Below, in pieces: positions 36,179 to 45,026 of a stretch of DNA of 64,000 bases. A program made the translations under genes and the position numbers. Origin of the DNA: Halotia wernerae (GTDB lineage Bacteria; Cyanobacteriota; Cyanobacteriia; Cyanobacteriales; Nostocaceae); contig JAYGHB010000003.1 of assembly GCA_034931985.1 (NCBI GenBank), positions 62,001 through 126,000 of the forward strand, in the 5' to 3' direction. The notes beneath the pieces were generated by a model. That model ran no database searches. It was not told where the DNA came from and was given only the letters and a program-made list of their open reading frames with translations. Position 1 is the first letter of the stretch. Every line of letters begins with the position of its first letter.

Positions 36179-36224
36179 GTATCGTGCTATATTCTCTTCT
36201 AAATTTAGTATCGTGCTATATTCT
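36179..36224. repeat. 17-bp direct repeat between kaiC and the TolC-type gene
   Basis: GTATCGTGCTATATTCT occurs at 36179-36195 and 36208-36224, starts 29 bp apart, beginning 6 bp after the kaiC stop and ending 53 bp before the next start. It could be a pair of regulator sites or a short duplication. Confidence 0.55.
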
Positions 36225-36277
36225 GTGGTGAAGAAAGGTTTTCTGCCGCTCGATTGATTTTCGTGTGAGGGTATGCG

Positions 36278-38470
36278 GTGAAAGGACAACAATTATTCTA
36301 TAGTTTCTTGCCTGGCGTAACAGCAGCGGTATTAACGACCCAGCCGACTTTGGCTGGGGAAATGAAGGTAAGTGGTATACAACTGGCGTCTTCTCCTAAT
36401 GTATTGACTTCTGTCGATAGTCGAACATTAGTTGCTGACAATATTATTCATACCCAACTACCAAATACCACGGGCAATAATTTTCCCGACTTAGTACCAG
36501 ATAATGGTTTGACTAAGCTCAGTTTTAAGTCTTTAAGTAGTAACAGTAACCCAGTAATTTTAAAAGTAAATACTGGTGTACCCGTAGAGCAAATATCTCA
36601 GAAAGGTGAAGGTAGATTTTTTAGTTTGACATCTACCATAAATCCTTCTGGGCAGCCAGAGCAGAATTATTTTACAAGCAATAAAAAACAGAGTAATTTA
36701 GGTATATATCAGCAACAATCAAAGACGATAGTCGTTCCTGTTGTTACCTCAATAACTCCTTCTGCCAAAAAAACAACTTTTTCCTTGTCTTCTTTACGGC
36801 AGCCAGTAGTACCTACAAAAAATCTTGAAACTCAGTTACCCAAAGTTTTACAAACTGCGGTCAGAGGTGTAGGGGCAGCAAAGTTGTTGGAGGTACAAAG
36901 TTGTTCTCAGGAAAAGGCGAACTTGGCTGCTTTGCTCTTGTCCTCAAGAGCCTGCCAATATCCCAGCCTGACTGGGAAACAAGTGGCTCAAAGCAATATT
37001 CCTGACCCAACTCCTGCGCCTACTGGTTCGGAGCTAATCCCTAATCAACCAGGAACAGTGACTCCCGCGCCTGCTGGTTTGGAGTTAATCCCCAATCAAC
37101 CAGGAACAGTGACTCCTGCGCCTGCTGATGGTGTGCCAATTCCTAACAACCTTAATCCCAATACCAATCCCTTACAATTTCCTACCAAACCAGAGGAAGT
37201 GAGGCTTCAGGTAAATCAGCCCATTACTTTGCTACAGGCTTTAGAACTAGCACGGCGCAACAACCGGGATTTACAAGTATCGTTGTTGGAGCTAGAACGT
37301 AGTCAAGCGGCTCTACGTGAGGCACAAGCTGCTTTGCTGCCTACTCTTGGCGTTAGTGCTGATATTACTCGCAGTCAGTCTGCTTCTTCTCAGTTGCAGC
37401 GGGAACAACAAGAACGACAAACAGGAATATCACAGCCAGGAGATGAAGCCGGTACAGGTTTCAATGGTCAAGCACAACTGAGCTATGATCTCTATACTTC
37501 TGGGAGACGGCAAGCTAACATCAAACAGGCTGAAGAGCAGGTACGGTTCAATGAGTTAGCTGTAGAGAACCAATCTGAAGAAATCCGCCTCAACGTCACC
37601 ACTGATTACTACAATTTGCAACAAAGGGATGAAGAAGTACGGATTGCGCGGTCGGCTGTAGAGAATTCCCAAGCGAGTTTACGAGATGCCCAGGCTTTAG
37701 AAAGAGCTGGGGTAGGTACTAGATTCGATGTACTGCGATCGCAAGTTACCTTAGCTAATTCTCAACAAGAGTTAACTAATGCTCGCTCCCAGCAGCAGAT
37801 TGACCGTCGTCGATTGGTAACGCGACTAAGCTTGGCACAGTCGGCGAATATCAGTACGGCAGACCCTGTACAATTAGCCGGCCTTTGGAACCCAACATTA
37901 GAAGAAAGTATCATCCTGGCTTATCAAAACCGTCCAGACTTGCAACAGCAGTTGGCACAACGCAATATTAATGAGCAACAGCGAAGAGAAGCACTTTCAT
38001 CCCTAGGGCCTCAGGTAAGTTTGGTTGCTAGCTACAACCTGTTAGATCAATTTGATGACAGTATCAGCGTCACCGACGGTTATTCCGTGGGAGTCAGAGC
38101 AACCATGAACTTGTACGATGGAGGAGCAGCAAGAGCCAGAGCCGCTCAAGCAAACGCTAATGCTGCGATCGCCGAAACTCAATTTGCTGAGCAACGTAAC
38201 CAAATTCGTTTTCAAGTAGAACAAGCCTTTTCTACCCAGCAAGCGAATTTGGAGAATGTTCAAACTTCTAATGCTGCTTTAGAACAAGCCAGAGAAGCTC
38301 TACGTTTGGCGCGTTTGCGATTCCAAGCTGGTGTAGGTACGCAAACCGACGTGATTAACTCTGAAAATGACCTGACAAGAGCTGAAGGCAACCGAGTCCA
38401 GGCAATTTTGGATTACAACCGTGCTTTGGCTCAGTTACAAAGATCTGTCACCTCCAGGGCATTACCTTAG
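36278..38470 (+). CDS. TolC-family outer-membrane channel with long N-terminal extension
   Basis: A 730-residue TolC/OEP-family protein, the outer-membrane exit duct of type I secretion and efflux systems. The two OEP repeats start near residue 315 (ITLLQALELARRNNRDLQVS) and near 520 (LEESIILAYQNRPDLQQQ), with coiled-coil segments between. The N-terminal 310 residues are a low-complexity extension with a signal-like start (FYSFLPGVTAAVLTT) and two near-identical copies of a proline-rich unit (SELIPNQPGTVTPAPAG, about 247-285). The start codon is GTG. In Anabaena the TolC homolog HgdD exports heterocyst glycolipids; whether this is that protein cannot be told here. Confidence 0.88.
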   Translation: MKGQQLFYSFLPGVTAAVLTTQPTLAGEMKVSGIQLASSPNVLTSVDSRTLVADNIIHTQLPNTTGNNFPDLVPDNGLTKLSFKSLSSNSNPVILKVNTGVPVEQISQKGEGRFFSLTSTINPSGQPEQNYFTSNKKQSNLGIYQQQSKTIVVPVVTSITPSAKKTTFSLSSLRQPVVPTKNLETQLPKVLQTAVRGVGAAKLLEVQSCSQEKANLAALLLSSRACQYPSLTGKQVAQSNIPDPTPAPTGSELIPNQPGTVTPAPAGLELIPNQPGTVTPAPADGVPIPNNLNPNTNPLQFPTKPEEVRLQVNQPITLLQALELARRNNRDLQVSLLELERSQAALREAQAALLPTLGVSADITRSQSASSQLQREQQERQTGISQPGDEAGTGFNGQAQLSYDLYTSGRRQANIKQAEEQVRFNELAVENQSEEIRLNVTTDYYNLQQRDEEVRIARSAVENSQASLRDAQALERAGVGTRFDVLRSQVTLANSQQELTNARSQQQIDRRRLVTRLSLAQSANISTADPVQLAGLWNPTLEESIILAYQNRPDLQQQLAQRNINEQQRREALSSLGPQVSLVASYNLLDQFDDSISVTDGYSVGVRATMNLYDGGAARARAAQANANAAIAETQFAEQRNQIRFQVEQAFSTQQANLENVQTSNAALEQAREALRLARLRFQAGVGTQTDVINSENDLTRAEGNRVQAILDYNRALAQLQRSVTSRALP

Positions 38471-38782
38471 TTAGTCATTAGTACTTATACTAAAATGACT
38501 ATCTACAGGTTTTGCACCAGCCCCAAAAGCAGCCAGGGAATTAATTCCCTGGCTGATAGTAAGAAGTCCTCTTTTCAGTTCACTGAAGTAGATTCAGGCT
38601 TTTAACATACTTTGTGCCTACTATGGCGCGATCGCTTGACTACACCCAAATCAAGTTATAATTGCCACTGACACGGGGACTCAGGGGCGTGGAGGTTTTG
38701 GAATTATAAATAATTAACTGGGCTTAATATCACGCACTCAATAAATAGCTGAGTATTAAAATGCTTGGCTTGTAAAAAACTC
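38471..38782. other. Intergenic region with a perfect 26-bp palindrome
   Basis: A 312-bp spacer. The notable item is the palindrome at 38530-38555; GGCGCGATCGCTTG-type HIP1 sequence lies near 38627. No coding frame is convincing. Confidence 0.45.
38530..38555. terminator. Perfect palindrome after the TolC-type gene
   Basis: CAGCCAGGGAATT followed directly by its reverse complement AATTCCCTGGCTG, 60 bp after the stop codon. It would form a 13-bp stem (minus a tight loop) in RNA. There is no T-run directly after it, so it may end transcription weakly, protect the 3' end, or be a dispersed repeat. Confidence 0.45.
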
Positions 38783-39160
38783 ATGACTCAAGTTACATCA
38801 AGAGAAATTGCGCTGTTTCGCTCTCAATTAACAGATGATCCTGTAGCTATGGAAGCACTGGACTTGATTGAGGACTGTGACGGAGATTTAGAAGATGCAG
38901 CAATGACACTAGCTATTCGGGCGGGACAAGAACCAGAAAGAACAAATTCAGAGTGGTTAGACGCTTTAGCTAGAAAATGGCGTGCAGTCGTTTGTGAACA
39001 AGAGCATCGAGAAGACTTGCTCAATAGCTCACTTGGGGGGATGATGAAAAACCTCAAAACAATGCCGACGTTTCCTAAAATTTTAGCAACGCCGATGTTG
39101 ATATACATCCTCAAGCAAGGTATAAACAATTTTTGTGAGCCATTAGATTCGTTAAAGTAA
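38783..39160 (+). CDS. Conserved hypothetical protein, UBA-like N-terminal pattern
   Basis: The ATG at 38783 gives 125 residues starting MTQVTSREIALFRSQLTDDP; the frame is open six codons further up to a TTG. I do not know a function. Residues about 21-45 (MEALDLIEDCDGDLEDAAMT) follow the helix-Gly-Asp-helix pattern of UBA/CUE/TS-N-like three-helix domains. The C-terminal half is helical (LGGMMKNLKTMPTFPKIL). No signal peptide or membrane helix. It is followed by a weak hairpin (39197-39216). Confidence 0.7.
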   Translation: MTQVTSREIALFRSQLTDDPVAMEALDLIEDCDGDLEDAAMTLAIRAGQEPERTNSEWLDALARKWRAVVCEQEHREDLLNSSLGGMMKNLKTMPTFPKILATPMLIYILKQGINNFCEPLDSLK

Positions 39161-39196
39161 CATTAAAATTACTGAGTAAAAGTGCTGAGTACTGAA

Positions 39197-39222
39197 AAGC
39201 CAAGACTACGAGGCTTTATTTT
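39197..39222 (+). terminator. Weak intrinsic terminator
   Basis: AAGCC (39197-39201) pairs with GGCTT (39212-39216), followed by TATTTT. The stem is short (5 bp), so support is modest; it lies 36 bp after the stop codon of the preceding gene. Confidence 0.35.
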
Positions 39223-39450
39223 GTCAATAAAAAATTTTCTTTCAATGCAGCAAGAAATTTGAGATTAAGACAAGACGCAAAGATATAGCGATAGCCAGTT
39301 AGTTTAGGACATAAACTGATCATAAAACCCTGACACCAACAGACTTTCAAACCTTTCCCCTGTCCCCTGTTCCCTGTCCCCTGCTATATCAATAATTCCT
39401 TTGCGCCTACCCTGGGGGTTTTGCCTTAGCGGTATGCGCCTTTGCGTGAG

Positions 39451-40647
39451 CTACTCTTTTGGTAACTTATACTGCCCCACAATCTGTTTAGCAAACTCCG
39501 GTATATGCGCCTCCAACTTCTCTGGATGATTCCGCTTCACATACAAATAATTCCTTGTAAAGTGCGAATCAATGGAAAATCGCGCATATTCCAAACCCTT
39601 GGGGCCAATTCTTTCAATCACTACACCCATGAGTTTAGCCGCCCACATCGGCAGAGTTACACCTTTGTCGTAAGCAGGAATACTTTGTTGTACGGCTTCT
39701 TTCCTATTCCCTTGGGATATCACAGGCTGGGTATCTAACTGGTCTTGCACCAAGTCCAGCATTTCTTTGCCTGTATTATTTCTGACTACAATCCACTGCC
39801 AGCCGAAGGGTGCGCCCATATAGCCAACAACTAAATCTGCCAGAGAGTTGACGTAATCAAAGCAACTCATGCAAGAAGGAGCAAAAACATCTTTGAGTTG
39901 GTTAGTCTTCAAACCAAAGAAAGGTACGGTTTCTGTTGAGCCATCTTCATGTTTGAAGTGAACTCGGAAGTCTTGCATAAATTCGTAATGTACAACTGTA
40001 TCAGGCGATCGGCTAGTAGTTTCTAAGAATTTTTGCAGTCCAGCGCGAGTAACGTTATCTACACAAGGTGTACCTAAAACATATAGCTTTTCTAAACCAA
40101 GTTGTTTTTCTACGGCTCGCAGGGCTTGGATTTGGCAACCAACACCAATTACCAATAGTCGCTTCATTCCCGATTTTTCTATCTGTTCCAACACGGAAAG
40201 GTTAGGCGAAAGTGTGGGTTTATTTACTCGCGCTGCTAGTATTTCTTCTGGGGTACGAGCAATTACAGGCATGGGTTGAAAGCGGTCTTCTTTGGTGTTT
40301 TGAACACAGACAACGCCTTCAACTAAATCGCGATTCAGCATTTCAATGGCGATACTGCTGACAATACCCGTCCATTGTGCGCCTTCTATGGGCTGCTGTT
40401 TCCGCGCCGCTATCATGTCTTGGTGAACACCAAAGTAGAGTTCATCAGGGTTGTCGAGATGGCGCGATCGCCTGTGGGTTTGTTCTTCAAGTTCGCCTAT
40501 TTGCTGATTTATAAAAGCACAAGCTTCCTTGACATAATGAATATAGTATGTATCACACAATCCACACTCGCTACAAAGTTCTTTAGCAGGACGACGGCTG
40601 GTAGGTTTAAGGGCTTTGGCTTTTTTGTGAGGAAAAACAGAGCTCAT
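39451..40647 (-). CDS. bciB: Divinyl chlorophyllide 8-vinyl reductase, BciB type
   Basis: A 398-residue Fe-S flavoprotein of the F420-hydrogenase beta-subunit (FrhB) family. Cyanobacterial members (slr1923 type) reduce the C8 vinyl group of divinyl chlorophyllide with ferredoxin in chlorophyll synthesis. The N-terminal cluster motif ELCSECGLCDTYYIHYVKEA is nearly diagnostic of this branch; further cysteines occur in VIGVGCQIQALRAVEK, VLGTPCVDNVTR and FAPSCMSCFDYVN. A close relative, 7-hydroxymethyl chlorophyll a reductase (HCAR), acts mainly in plants. The ATG at 40645-40647 gives the family N-terminus. Confidence 0.85.
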   Translation of the reverse strand: MSSVFPHKKAKALKPTSRRPAKELCSECGLCDTYYIHYVKEACAFINQQIGELEEQTHRRSRHLDNPDELYFGVHQDMIAARKQQPIEGAQWTGIVSSIAIEMLNRDLVEGVVCVQNTKEDRFQPMPVIARTPEEILAARVNKPTLSPNLSVLEQIEKSGMKRLLVIGVGCQIQALRAVEKQLGLEKLYVLGTPCVDNVTRAGLQKFLETTSRSPDTVVHYEFMQDFRVHFKHEDGSTETVPFFGLKTNQLKDVFAPSCMSCFDYVNSLADLVVGYMGAPFGWQWIVVRNNTGKEMLDLVQDQLDTQPVISQGNRKEAVQQSIPAYDKGVTLPMWAAKLMGVVIERIGPKGLEYARFSIDSHFTRNYLYVKRNHPEKLEAHIPEFAKQIVGQYKLPKE

Positions 40648-41001
40648 ATAAATTTTTTGTTTTATCCAGGAATCACTTTTATTACAATACCTTCACTGGC
40701 TATGAACTTTACGATACGTTTTTAAACGCAGAGGGACGCAAAGGAAACGCGGAGTAACGCAGAGTTTTACCTAATTTAATTCGCTACAAGTTAATGAGAG
40801 AGTATATTAGGACTTTTCTGACATAGCATTAAAAGCAAAATTTAAGGCTTAAGTAAATTTTACGAAGACGTAATAAAACATTAATCTAAAATCTCCTGTC
40901 TTCCTTTGCATCTTTGCGCCTTTGCGTGAGATTTAACTAAGCTTTGTTCCCATTTTTCGGTAGGATAGCTCCCAGACTCACACCTCGCGTAAACCTGAGC
41001 T
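40648..41001. other. Intergenic region between bciB and trpD
   Basis: A 354-bp divergent spacer that must hold both promoters. It contains imperfect GCAAAGG/ACGCAGAG repeats (about 40729-40765 and 40908-40928), common between genes of this genome. No coding frame or terminator recognised. Confidence 0.45.
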
Positions 41002-42057
41002 ATGACAACCTCGCCAATTCCTGCTCAAGACTGGTATATCCTACTGCAACAATTAATCGATGGCCAATCCTTATCTCGCACTCAAGCAACCGAATTGATG
41101 CAAGGATGGCTAAATGAAGCGGTTCCCCCAGAATTATCAGGGGCAATTTTAACAGCACTGAACTTTAAAGGCGTTTCTGCTGATGAATTAACTGGAATGG
41201 CTGAGGTATTGCAATCACAATGTTCACCTATCAGAACTGAAAACTCAAAACTTAGTACCATCATAGACACCTGTGGCACTGGTGGCGATGGTTCATCAAC
41301 CTTTAATATTTCTACAGCAGTTGCTTTTGTCGCCGCCGCTTATGGTGTACCCGTTGCCAAGCATGGTAATCGTTCTGCATCAAGTTTGACAGGAAGTGCA
41401 GATGTTTTGGAAGCCTTGGGTGTAAACCTGAGTGCCTCTAGTGAAAAAGTGCAAGCAGCACTACCAGAGGTGGGGATCACTTTCTTATTTGCCCCTGGTT
41501 GGCATCCAGCGCTAAAGGCAGTTGCTTCGTTGCGCCGAACTTTGAAGATCCGAACGGTGTTTAATTTGCTTGGGCCATTAGTCAATCCGTTGTATCCCAC
41601 TGGGCAAGTTGTAGGGCTATTTACTCCCAAACTTTTGGCAACCGTTGCTCAAGCGTTAAACAATTTGGGCAAGCAAAAAGCAATTGTGTTACATGGACGA
41701 GAAAGACTTGACGAAGCTGGGTTAGGAGATATTACAGACTTGGCAGTCTTATCTGAAGGTGAAGTGCAGTTAAATACTGTGAATCCCTTAGATTTAAATG
41801 TAACACCTGCTCCTATAGGTGCGCTTCGAGGTGGAGATGTCCAAGAAAATGCGGTGATTCTCAAGGCGGTGCTGCAAGGAAAGGGAACTCAGGCACAACA
41901 AGATGCAGTAGCTTTAAATGCTTCCTTGGCGCTACAAGTGGCGGGTGCGATCCCCTTATTGGATCACGCCCAAGGTATTAATGTAGCTAGGGAGATCCTA
42001 CAGAACGGTACTCCTTGGACAAAATTGGAGCAGCTAGTCCAGTTTCTAGGGGATTAA
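41002..42057 (+). CDS. trpD: Anthranilate phosphoribosyltransferase
   Basis: The second step of tryptophan synthesis: couples anthranilate to PRPP. A 351-residue homodimeric cytosolic enzyme with the PRPP loop DTCGTGGDGSSTFNIS, the anthranilate site KHGNRSASSLTGSADVLE and RTVFNLLGPLVNP. No other trp gene is adjacent, as is usual in cyanobacteria. Its last 71 bp overlap, tail to tail, the 3' end of the aspartic protease gene on the opposite strand. Confidence 0.95.
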   Translation: MTTSPIPAQDWYILLQQLIDGQSLSRTQATELMQGWLNEAVPPELSGAILTALNFKGVSADELTGMAEVLQSQCSPIRTENSKLSTIIDTCGTGGDGSSTFNISTAVAFVAAAYGVPVAKHGNRSASSLTGSADVLEALGVNLSASSEKVQAALPEVGITFLFAPGWHPALKAVASLRRTLKIRTVFNLLGPLVNPLYPTGQVVGLFTPKLLATVAQALNNLGKQKAIVLHGRERLDEAGLGDITDLAVLSEGEVQLNTVNPLDLNVTPAPIGALRGGDVQENAVILKAVLQGKGTQAQQDAVALNASLALQVAGAIPLLDHAQGINVAREILQNGTPWTKLEQLVQFLGD

Positions 42058-43036
42058 TTTCTGAGTGTGACTGTGGACGAAATTCTACAACATGACGTTT
42101 GATAGTGACATCGTAGTTACCAAAAAAGTCATGTCCTAGTAATCCAGTTTCTAATTCTAAACCAGCGATCGCTACTGGTACTTTATTCACTCTTACCCCG
42201 CCAACTGCCATCGAATCAACATAACCAACAGGAAATTCCACCGCTTTAGAACTGGCGGTGTTAGCCTTAGCTTTTCCCACTGGCACTATCCCCAAGGCAT
42301 TGGCCATTTGTTGGGTAATTACAGTCCCACTAGCTCCTGTATCCACAATCATGTCAAATTGTTGCTGTCCATTAAAAGTAACTGTGACAATTGGCGTTCC
42401 CCCAATTCGTCGTCTAATCGGGGCAATAAATACTTCTTTTTCGGAAGAAAGTAATTCTGATGAGGAAAAGATAGGTCTAGTTGGTGGCAGTTTTACTCGT
42501 ACAGGTGGGGGTACTGGTATGGGAACCTGGGGTGAAGTTTTTGCTTGGGGAGCCACTGCTATTCTTGGAGGATTAGCTTTGGCTGATGGTTGAGGGCTAG
42601 GAGTAGCTTTGCGTAGGGCATACTTAACCTGGCGCTGGTATTCTGAGATTTTAACTTGGGCGATCGCAAATTCAGAACTTTGTCGCCGCACTTTTTTCAT
42701 CAGCGCGATCGCATCCTGGAACTGACTTGCCACTAAGTTCCAATCATCTGGAGATTGAGCAGATTGGCTGATACTCAAAGCGCCCGCGGCTTTATCTAAC
42801 CCTAGTTCAAAAGAACTTGGTTCCATTACCGACAGTGGCAGGTTTTCTGGTTCTGGAATGGCTGGTGGTGCTGTTTGTTCTACGGGAGATGGTGCTACCT
42901 GATTGTCAGTAACTACAGACTGTTGATTGCGAAGAATCGCACTAGTCTGTTTTTCTTGACTACAAGCAACACCCAAAACCGCTAAAGTACTTGAGAGAAA
43001 AATCAGGGCTGTACGAGATAAAAAAGACTGAAGCAT
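41987..43036 (-). CDS. Secreted retropepsin-like aspartic protease
   Basis: The start is taken at the ATG ending at 43036 (MLQSFLSRTALIFLSSTLAV), which opens directly into a signal peptide; the open frame runs 17 codons further upstream without family support. The mature protein begins near a lipobox-like VACS, has a Pro/Ser-rich spacer and helical region, then a retropepsin-like domain with FDMIVDTGASGTVITQQMAN, where Asp of DTG is catalytic, followed by VGYVDSMAVGGVRVNKVPVA and LLGHDFFGNYDVTI. Single-domain proteases of this type work as dimers. About 23 C-terminal residues are encoded opposite the end of trpD. Confidence 0.82.
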   Translation of the reverse strand: MLQSFLSRTALIFLSSTLAVLGVACSQEKQTSAILRNQQSVVTDNQVAPSPVEQTAPPAIPEPENLPLSVMEPSSFELGLDKAAGALSISQSAQSPDDWNLVASQFQDAIALMKKVRRQSSEFAIAQVKISEYQRQVKYALRKATPSPQPSAKANPPRIAVAPQAKTSPQVPIPVPPPVRVKLPPTRPIFSSSELLSSEKEVFIAPIRRRIGGTPIVTVTFNGQQQFDMIVDTGASGTVITQQMANALGIVPVGKAKANTASSKAVEFPVGYVDSMAVGGVRVNKVPVAIAGLELETGLLGHDFFGNYDVTIKRHVVEFRPQSHSEINPLETGLAAPILSKEYRSVGSP

Positions 43037-43369
43037 AATTAACTTCGATTTTAATTGCCCAAGGGACTGCAAATCTACTTTTGCCACCGATTCCCCTTTC
43101 CAAATTTTATCTTTTTAATTTTTAATTAATTCCCTGAAGAACACAGAATTTCTGAACTCATGGGATAATTACATTCGCAGTATTGACTAAAGTGGGGAGC
43201 AAAGACTGCTCATTTTTAACCGTTGACTGCTAAATGTCAACTGTCAAGGACTGGAGGAAGAGGAAAGGGAGCAGGGAGAAAATACCAATACCCAATGCCC
43301 CATGCCCAATACCCCATGCCCAATACCCCATGCCCAATGCCCTAATCCCTAATTTTTTGTGCTTTGCTT
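43037..43369. other. Intergenic region with heptamer array upstream of carA
   Basis: Contains CAACTGTCAAGGACTGG-type repeats and a degenerate CCCAATG/CCCCATG/CCCAATA array at 43284-43343, just before carA. No coding frame is convincing. Confidence 0.5.
43284..43343. repeat. Degenerate heptamer array upstream of carA
   Basis: Repeats of CCCAATG, CCCCATG and CCCAATA; a 14-bp unit CCCCATGCCCAATA recurs in tandem. This is the short tandemly repeated repetitive (STRR) type known from heterocystous cyanobacteria. It ends about 26 bp before the carA ATG. Confidence 0.75.
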
Positions 43370-44536
43370 ATGCCTTTGTCTGACGCAATCCCTGCTTTAC
43401 TTGTCTTGGCAGATGGAACCACTTATCGCGGTTGGTCTTTCGGTGCGACGGGAACCACAATCGGGGAAGTGGTGTTTAATACTGGCATGACAGGATATCA
43501 AGAAGTTCTGACTGATCCTAGTTACTGCGGTCAAATTGTGATTTTTACCTATCCTGAATTAGGGAACACTGGCGTTAATCCTGACGACGAAGAATCAGCT
43601 CAACCGCAAGTCAAAGGTGCGATCGCTCGTAATATTTGTCACAAACCTAGTAACTGGCGATCAACACAATCTTTGCCTGACTACCTGAAACAGCACCAAA
43701 TACCAGGTATCTATGGAATTGATACCCGCGCTCTCACCCGAAAAATTCGCATGTTTGGAGCCATGAACGGCGGCATCTCCACCACAATTCTAGATGAAGT
43801 GGAGTTGTTAGAGCAGGTACAGGCAGCTCCCGACATGGCAGGATTAAATTTGGTACGTGAAGTCACGACCTCTAAGGTTTATGAATGGTCAGATCCCACA
43901 ATCCCAGCCTGGGAGTTCAACACAGAGTCTGCGGCCAATATTGGAGAATCTTTCACCGTTGTGGCCCTTGACTTTGGCGTGAAACGTAATATATTACGTC
44001 GTTTAGCAAGTTATGGTTGTCGGGTAATAGTTGTTCCTGCGGATACACCATCAGAAGAAATTCTCAACTACAATCCAGATGGTGTTTTTCTTTCCAATGG
44101 GCCTGGAGACCCGGCGGCAGTCACTAAGGGGATTGAAACTACCAAAGCATTGCTTCAAAGTCAAAAACCCATGTTTGGCATTTGTATGGGACACCAAATT
44201 TTAGGTCATGCTCTTGGGGCAGAAACCTTTAAATTAAAATTTGGTCATCGCGGTTTAAATCAACCTGCGGGTCTACAACAAAGGATAGAAATTACTAGCC
44301 AAAACCACAGCTTTGCGATCAACCCAGATTCCTTACCTGCGACAGTTGTGGAAATCAGTCACCTGAACCTCAATGATCGCACCGTTGCTGGGGTACGTCA
44401 CAAATCTCTGCCTGTTTTTTCCGTACAGTATCACCCAGAAGCCAGTCCTGGCCCACACGATGCTGATTACTTGTTTGAACAATTTGTACAAGCAATGCAA
44501 AAAGCACGGCAAGCTACCATAGGGCATAGGGCATAG
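43370..44536 (+). CDS. carA: Carbamoyl-phosphate synthase small subunit
   Basis: The glutaminase subunit that feeds ammonia to CarB for pyrimidine and arginine synthesis. The N-terminal CarA domain includes GEVVFNTGMTGYQEVLTDPS and GIDTRALTRKIR; the class-I amidotransferase has SNGPGDPAA, nucleophile Cys272 in FGICMGHQILGHAL, and QYHPEASPGPHD. The ATG at 43370 is preferred to the TTG two codons upstream. The last codons (Gly-His-Arg-Ala-stop) lie inside an AGGGCAT heptamer array. No carB nearby. Confidence 0.94.
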   Translation: MPLSDAIPALLVLADGTTYRGWSFGATGTTIGEVVFNTGMTGYQEVLTDPSYCGQIVIFTYPELGNTGVNPDDEESAQPQVKGAIARNICHKPSNWRSTQSLPDYLKQHQIPGIYGIDTRALTRKIRMFGAMNGGISTTILDEVELLEQVQAAPDMAGLNLVREVTTSKVYEWSDPTIPAWEFNTESAANIGESFTVVALDFGVKRNILRRLASYGCRVIVVPADTPSEEILNYNPDGVFLSNGPGDPAAVTKGIETTKALLQSQKPMFGICMGHQILGHALGAETFKLKFGHRGLNQPAGLQQRIEITSQNHSFAINPDSLPATVVEISHLNLNDRTVAGVRHKSLPVFSVQYHPEASPGPHDADYLFEQFVQAMQKARQATIGHRA

Positions 44537-44551
44537 GGCATAGGGCATAGG
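44521..44551. repeat. AGGGCAT heptamer array containing the carA stop codon
   Basis: Four exact AGGGCAT units (44521-44548) plus AGG. The carA TAG at 44534-44536 falls at the boundary of the second and third units, so the array supplies the end of the coding sequence. CCCCTGCTCC repeats follow. Confidence 0.8.
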
Positions 44552-44687
44552 TTTTTCTCCCCTGCTCCCCCTGCTCTCTTCTCGCCTACTCCAGCAGGTT
44601 CTAGACAACTTGCACCAAAACCATCTATACTTGAGCGTTCACTTTAATGATGAGGAGGGAATTATTGCTGAGCCACTTAATCTAACA

Positions 44688-45026
44688 GTGAGCCTGAGAG
44701 GCACTCGTGAAGTCCGGGATAACTGTCAGCTATTCCGCCTCACAGGTTTGTTAGATGCATTTTCTGAACCGACATTTCGTAAGGTACTTGGCAACAAAAT
44801 TGATGAGGGGCCAAAGCACATTATCTTGGATCTTTCACAAATCGATTTTGTTGATAGTTCTGGTTTGGGTGCGCTCGTGCAGCTAGCCAAGCAGGCTCAA
44901 ACCGCTGATGGCACCTTGCAAATTGTCACTAATGCGCGAGTAACTCAAACAGTCAAACTTGTTCGCTTAGAGAAATTTCTCTCGCTGCAAACTACAGTTG
45001 ACGCAGCGCTAGAAAATATCAAGTAG
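44688..45026 (+). CDS. STAS-domain anti-sigma-factor antagonist
   Basis: A 112-residue SpoIIAA-like protein starting at GTG 44688 (VSLRGTREVRDNCQLFRLTG). The phosphorylatable serine is in HIILDLSQIDFVDSSGLGAL, the canonical STAS site read by anti-sigma kinases. The frame is open upstream to TTG 44610 and has a strong GAGGAGG at 44651-44657, so translation could begin earlier; the start is the least certain part. Cyanobacterial homologs take part in partner-switching control. carA lies just upstream, separated by heptamer repeats. Confidence 0.85.
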   Translation: MSLRGTREVRDNCQLFRLTGLLDAFSEPTFRKVLGNKIDEGPKHIILDLSQIDFVDSSGLGALVQLAKQAQTADGTLQIVTNARVTQTVKLVRLEKFLSLQTTVDAALENIK

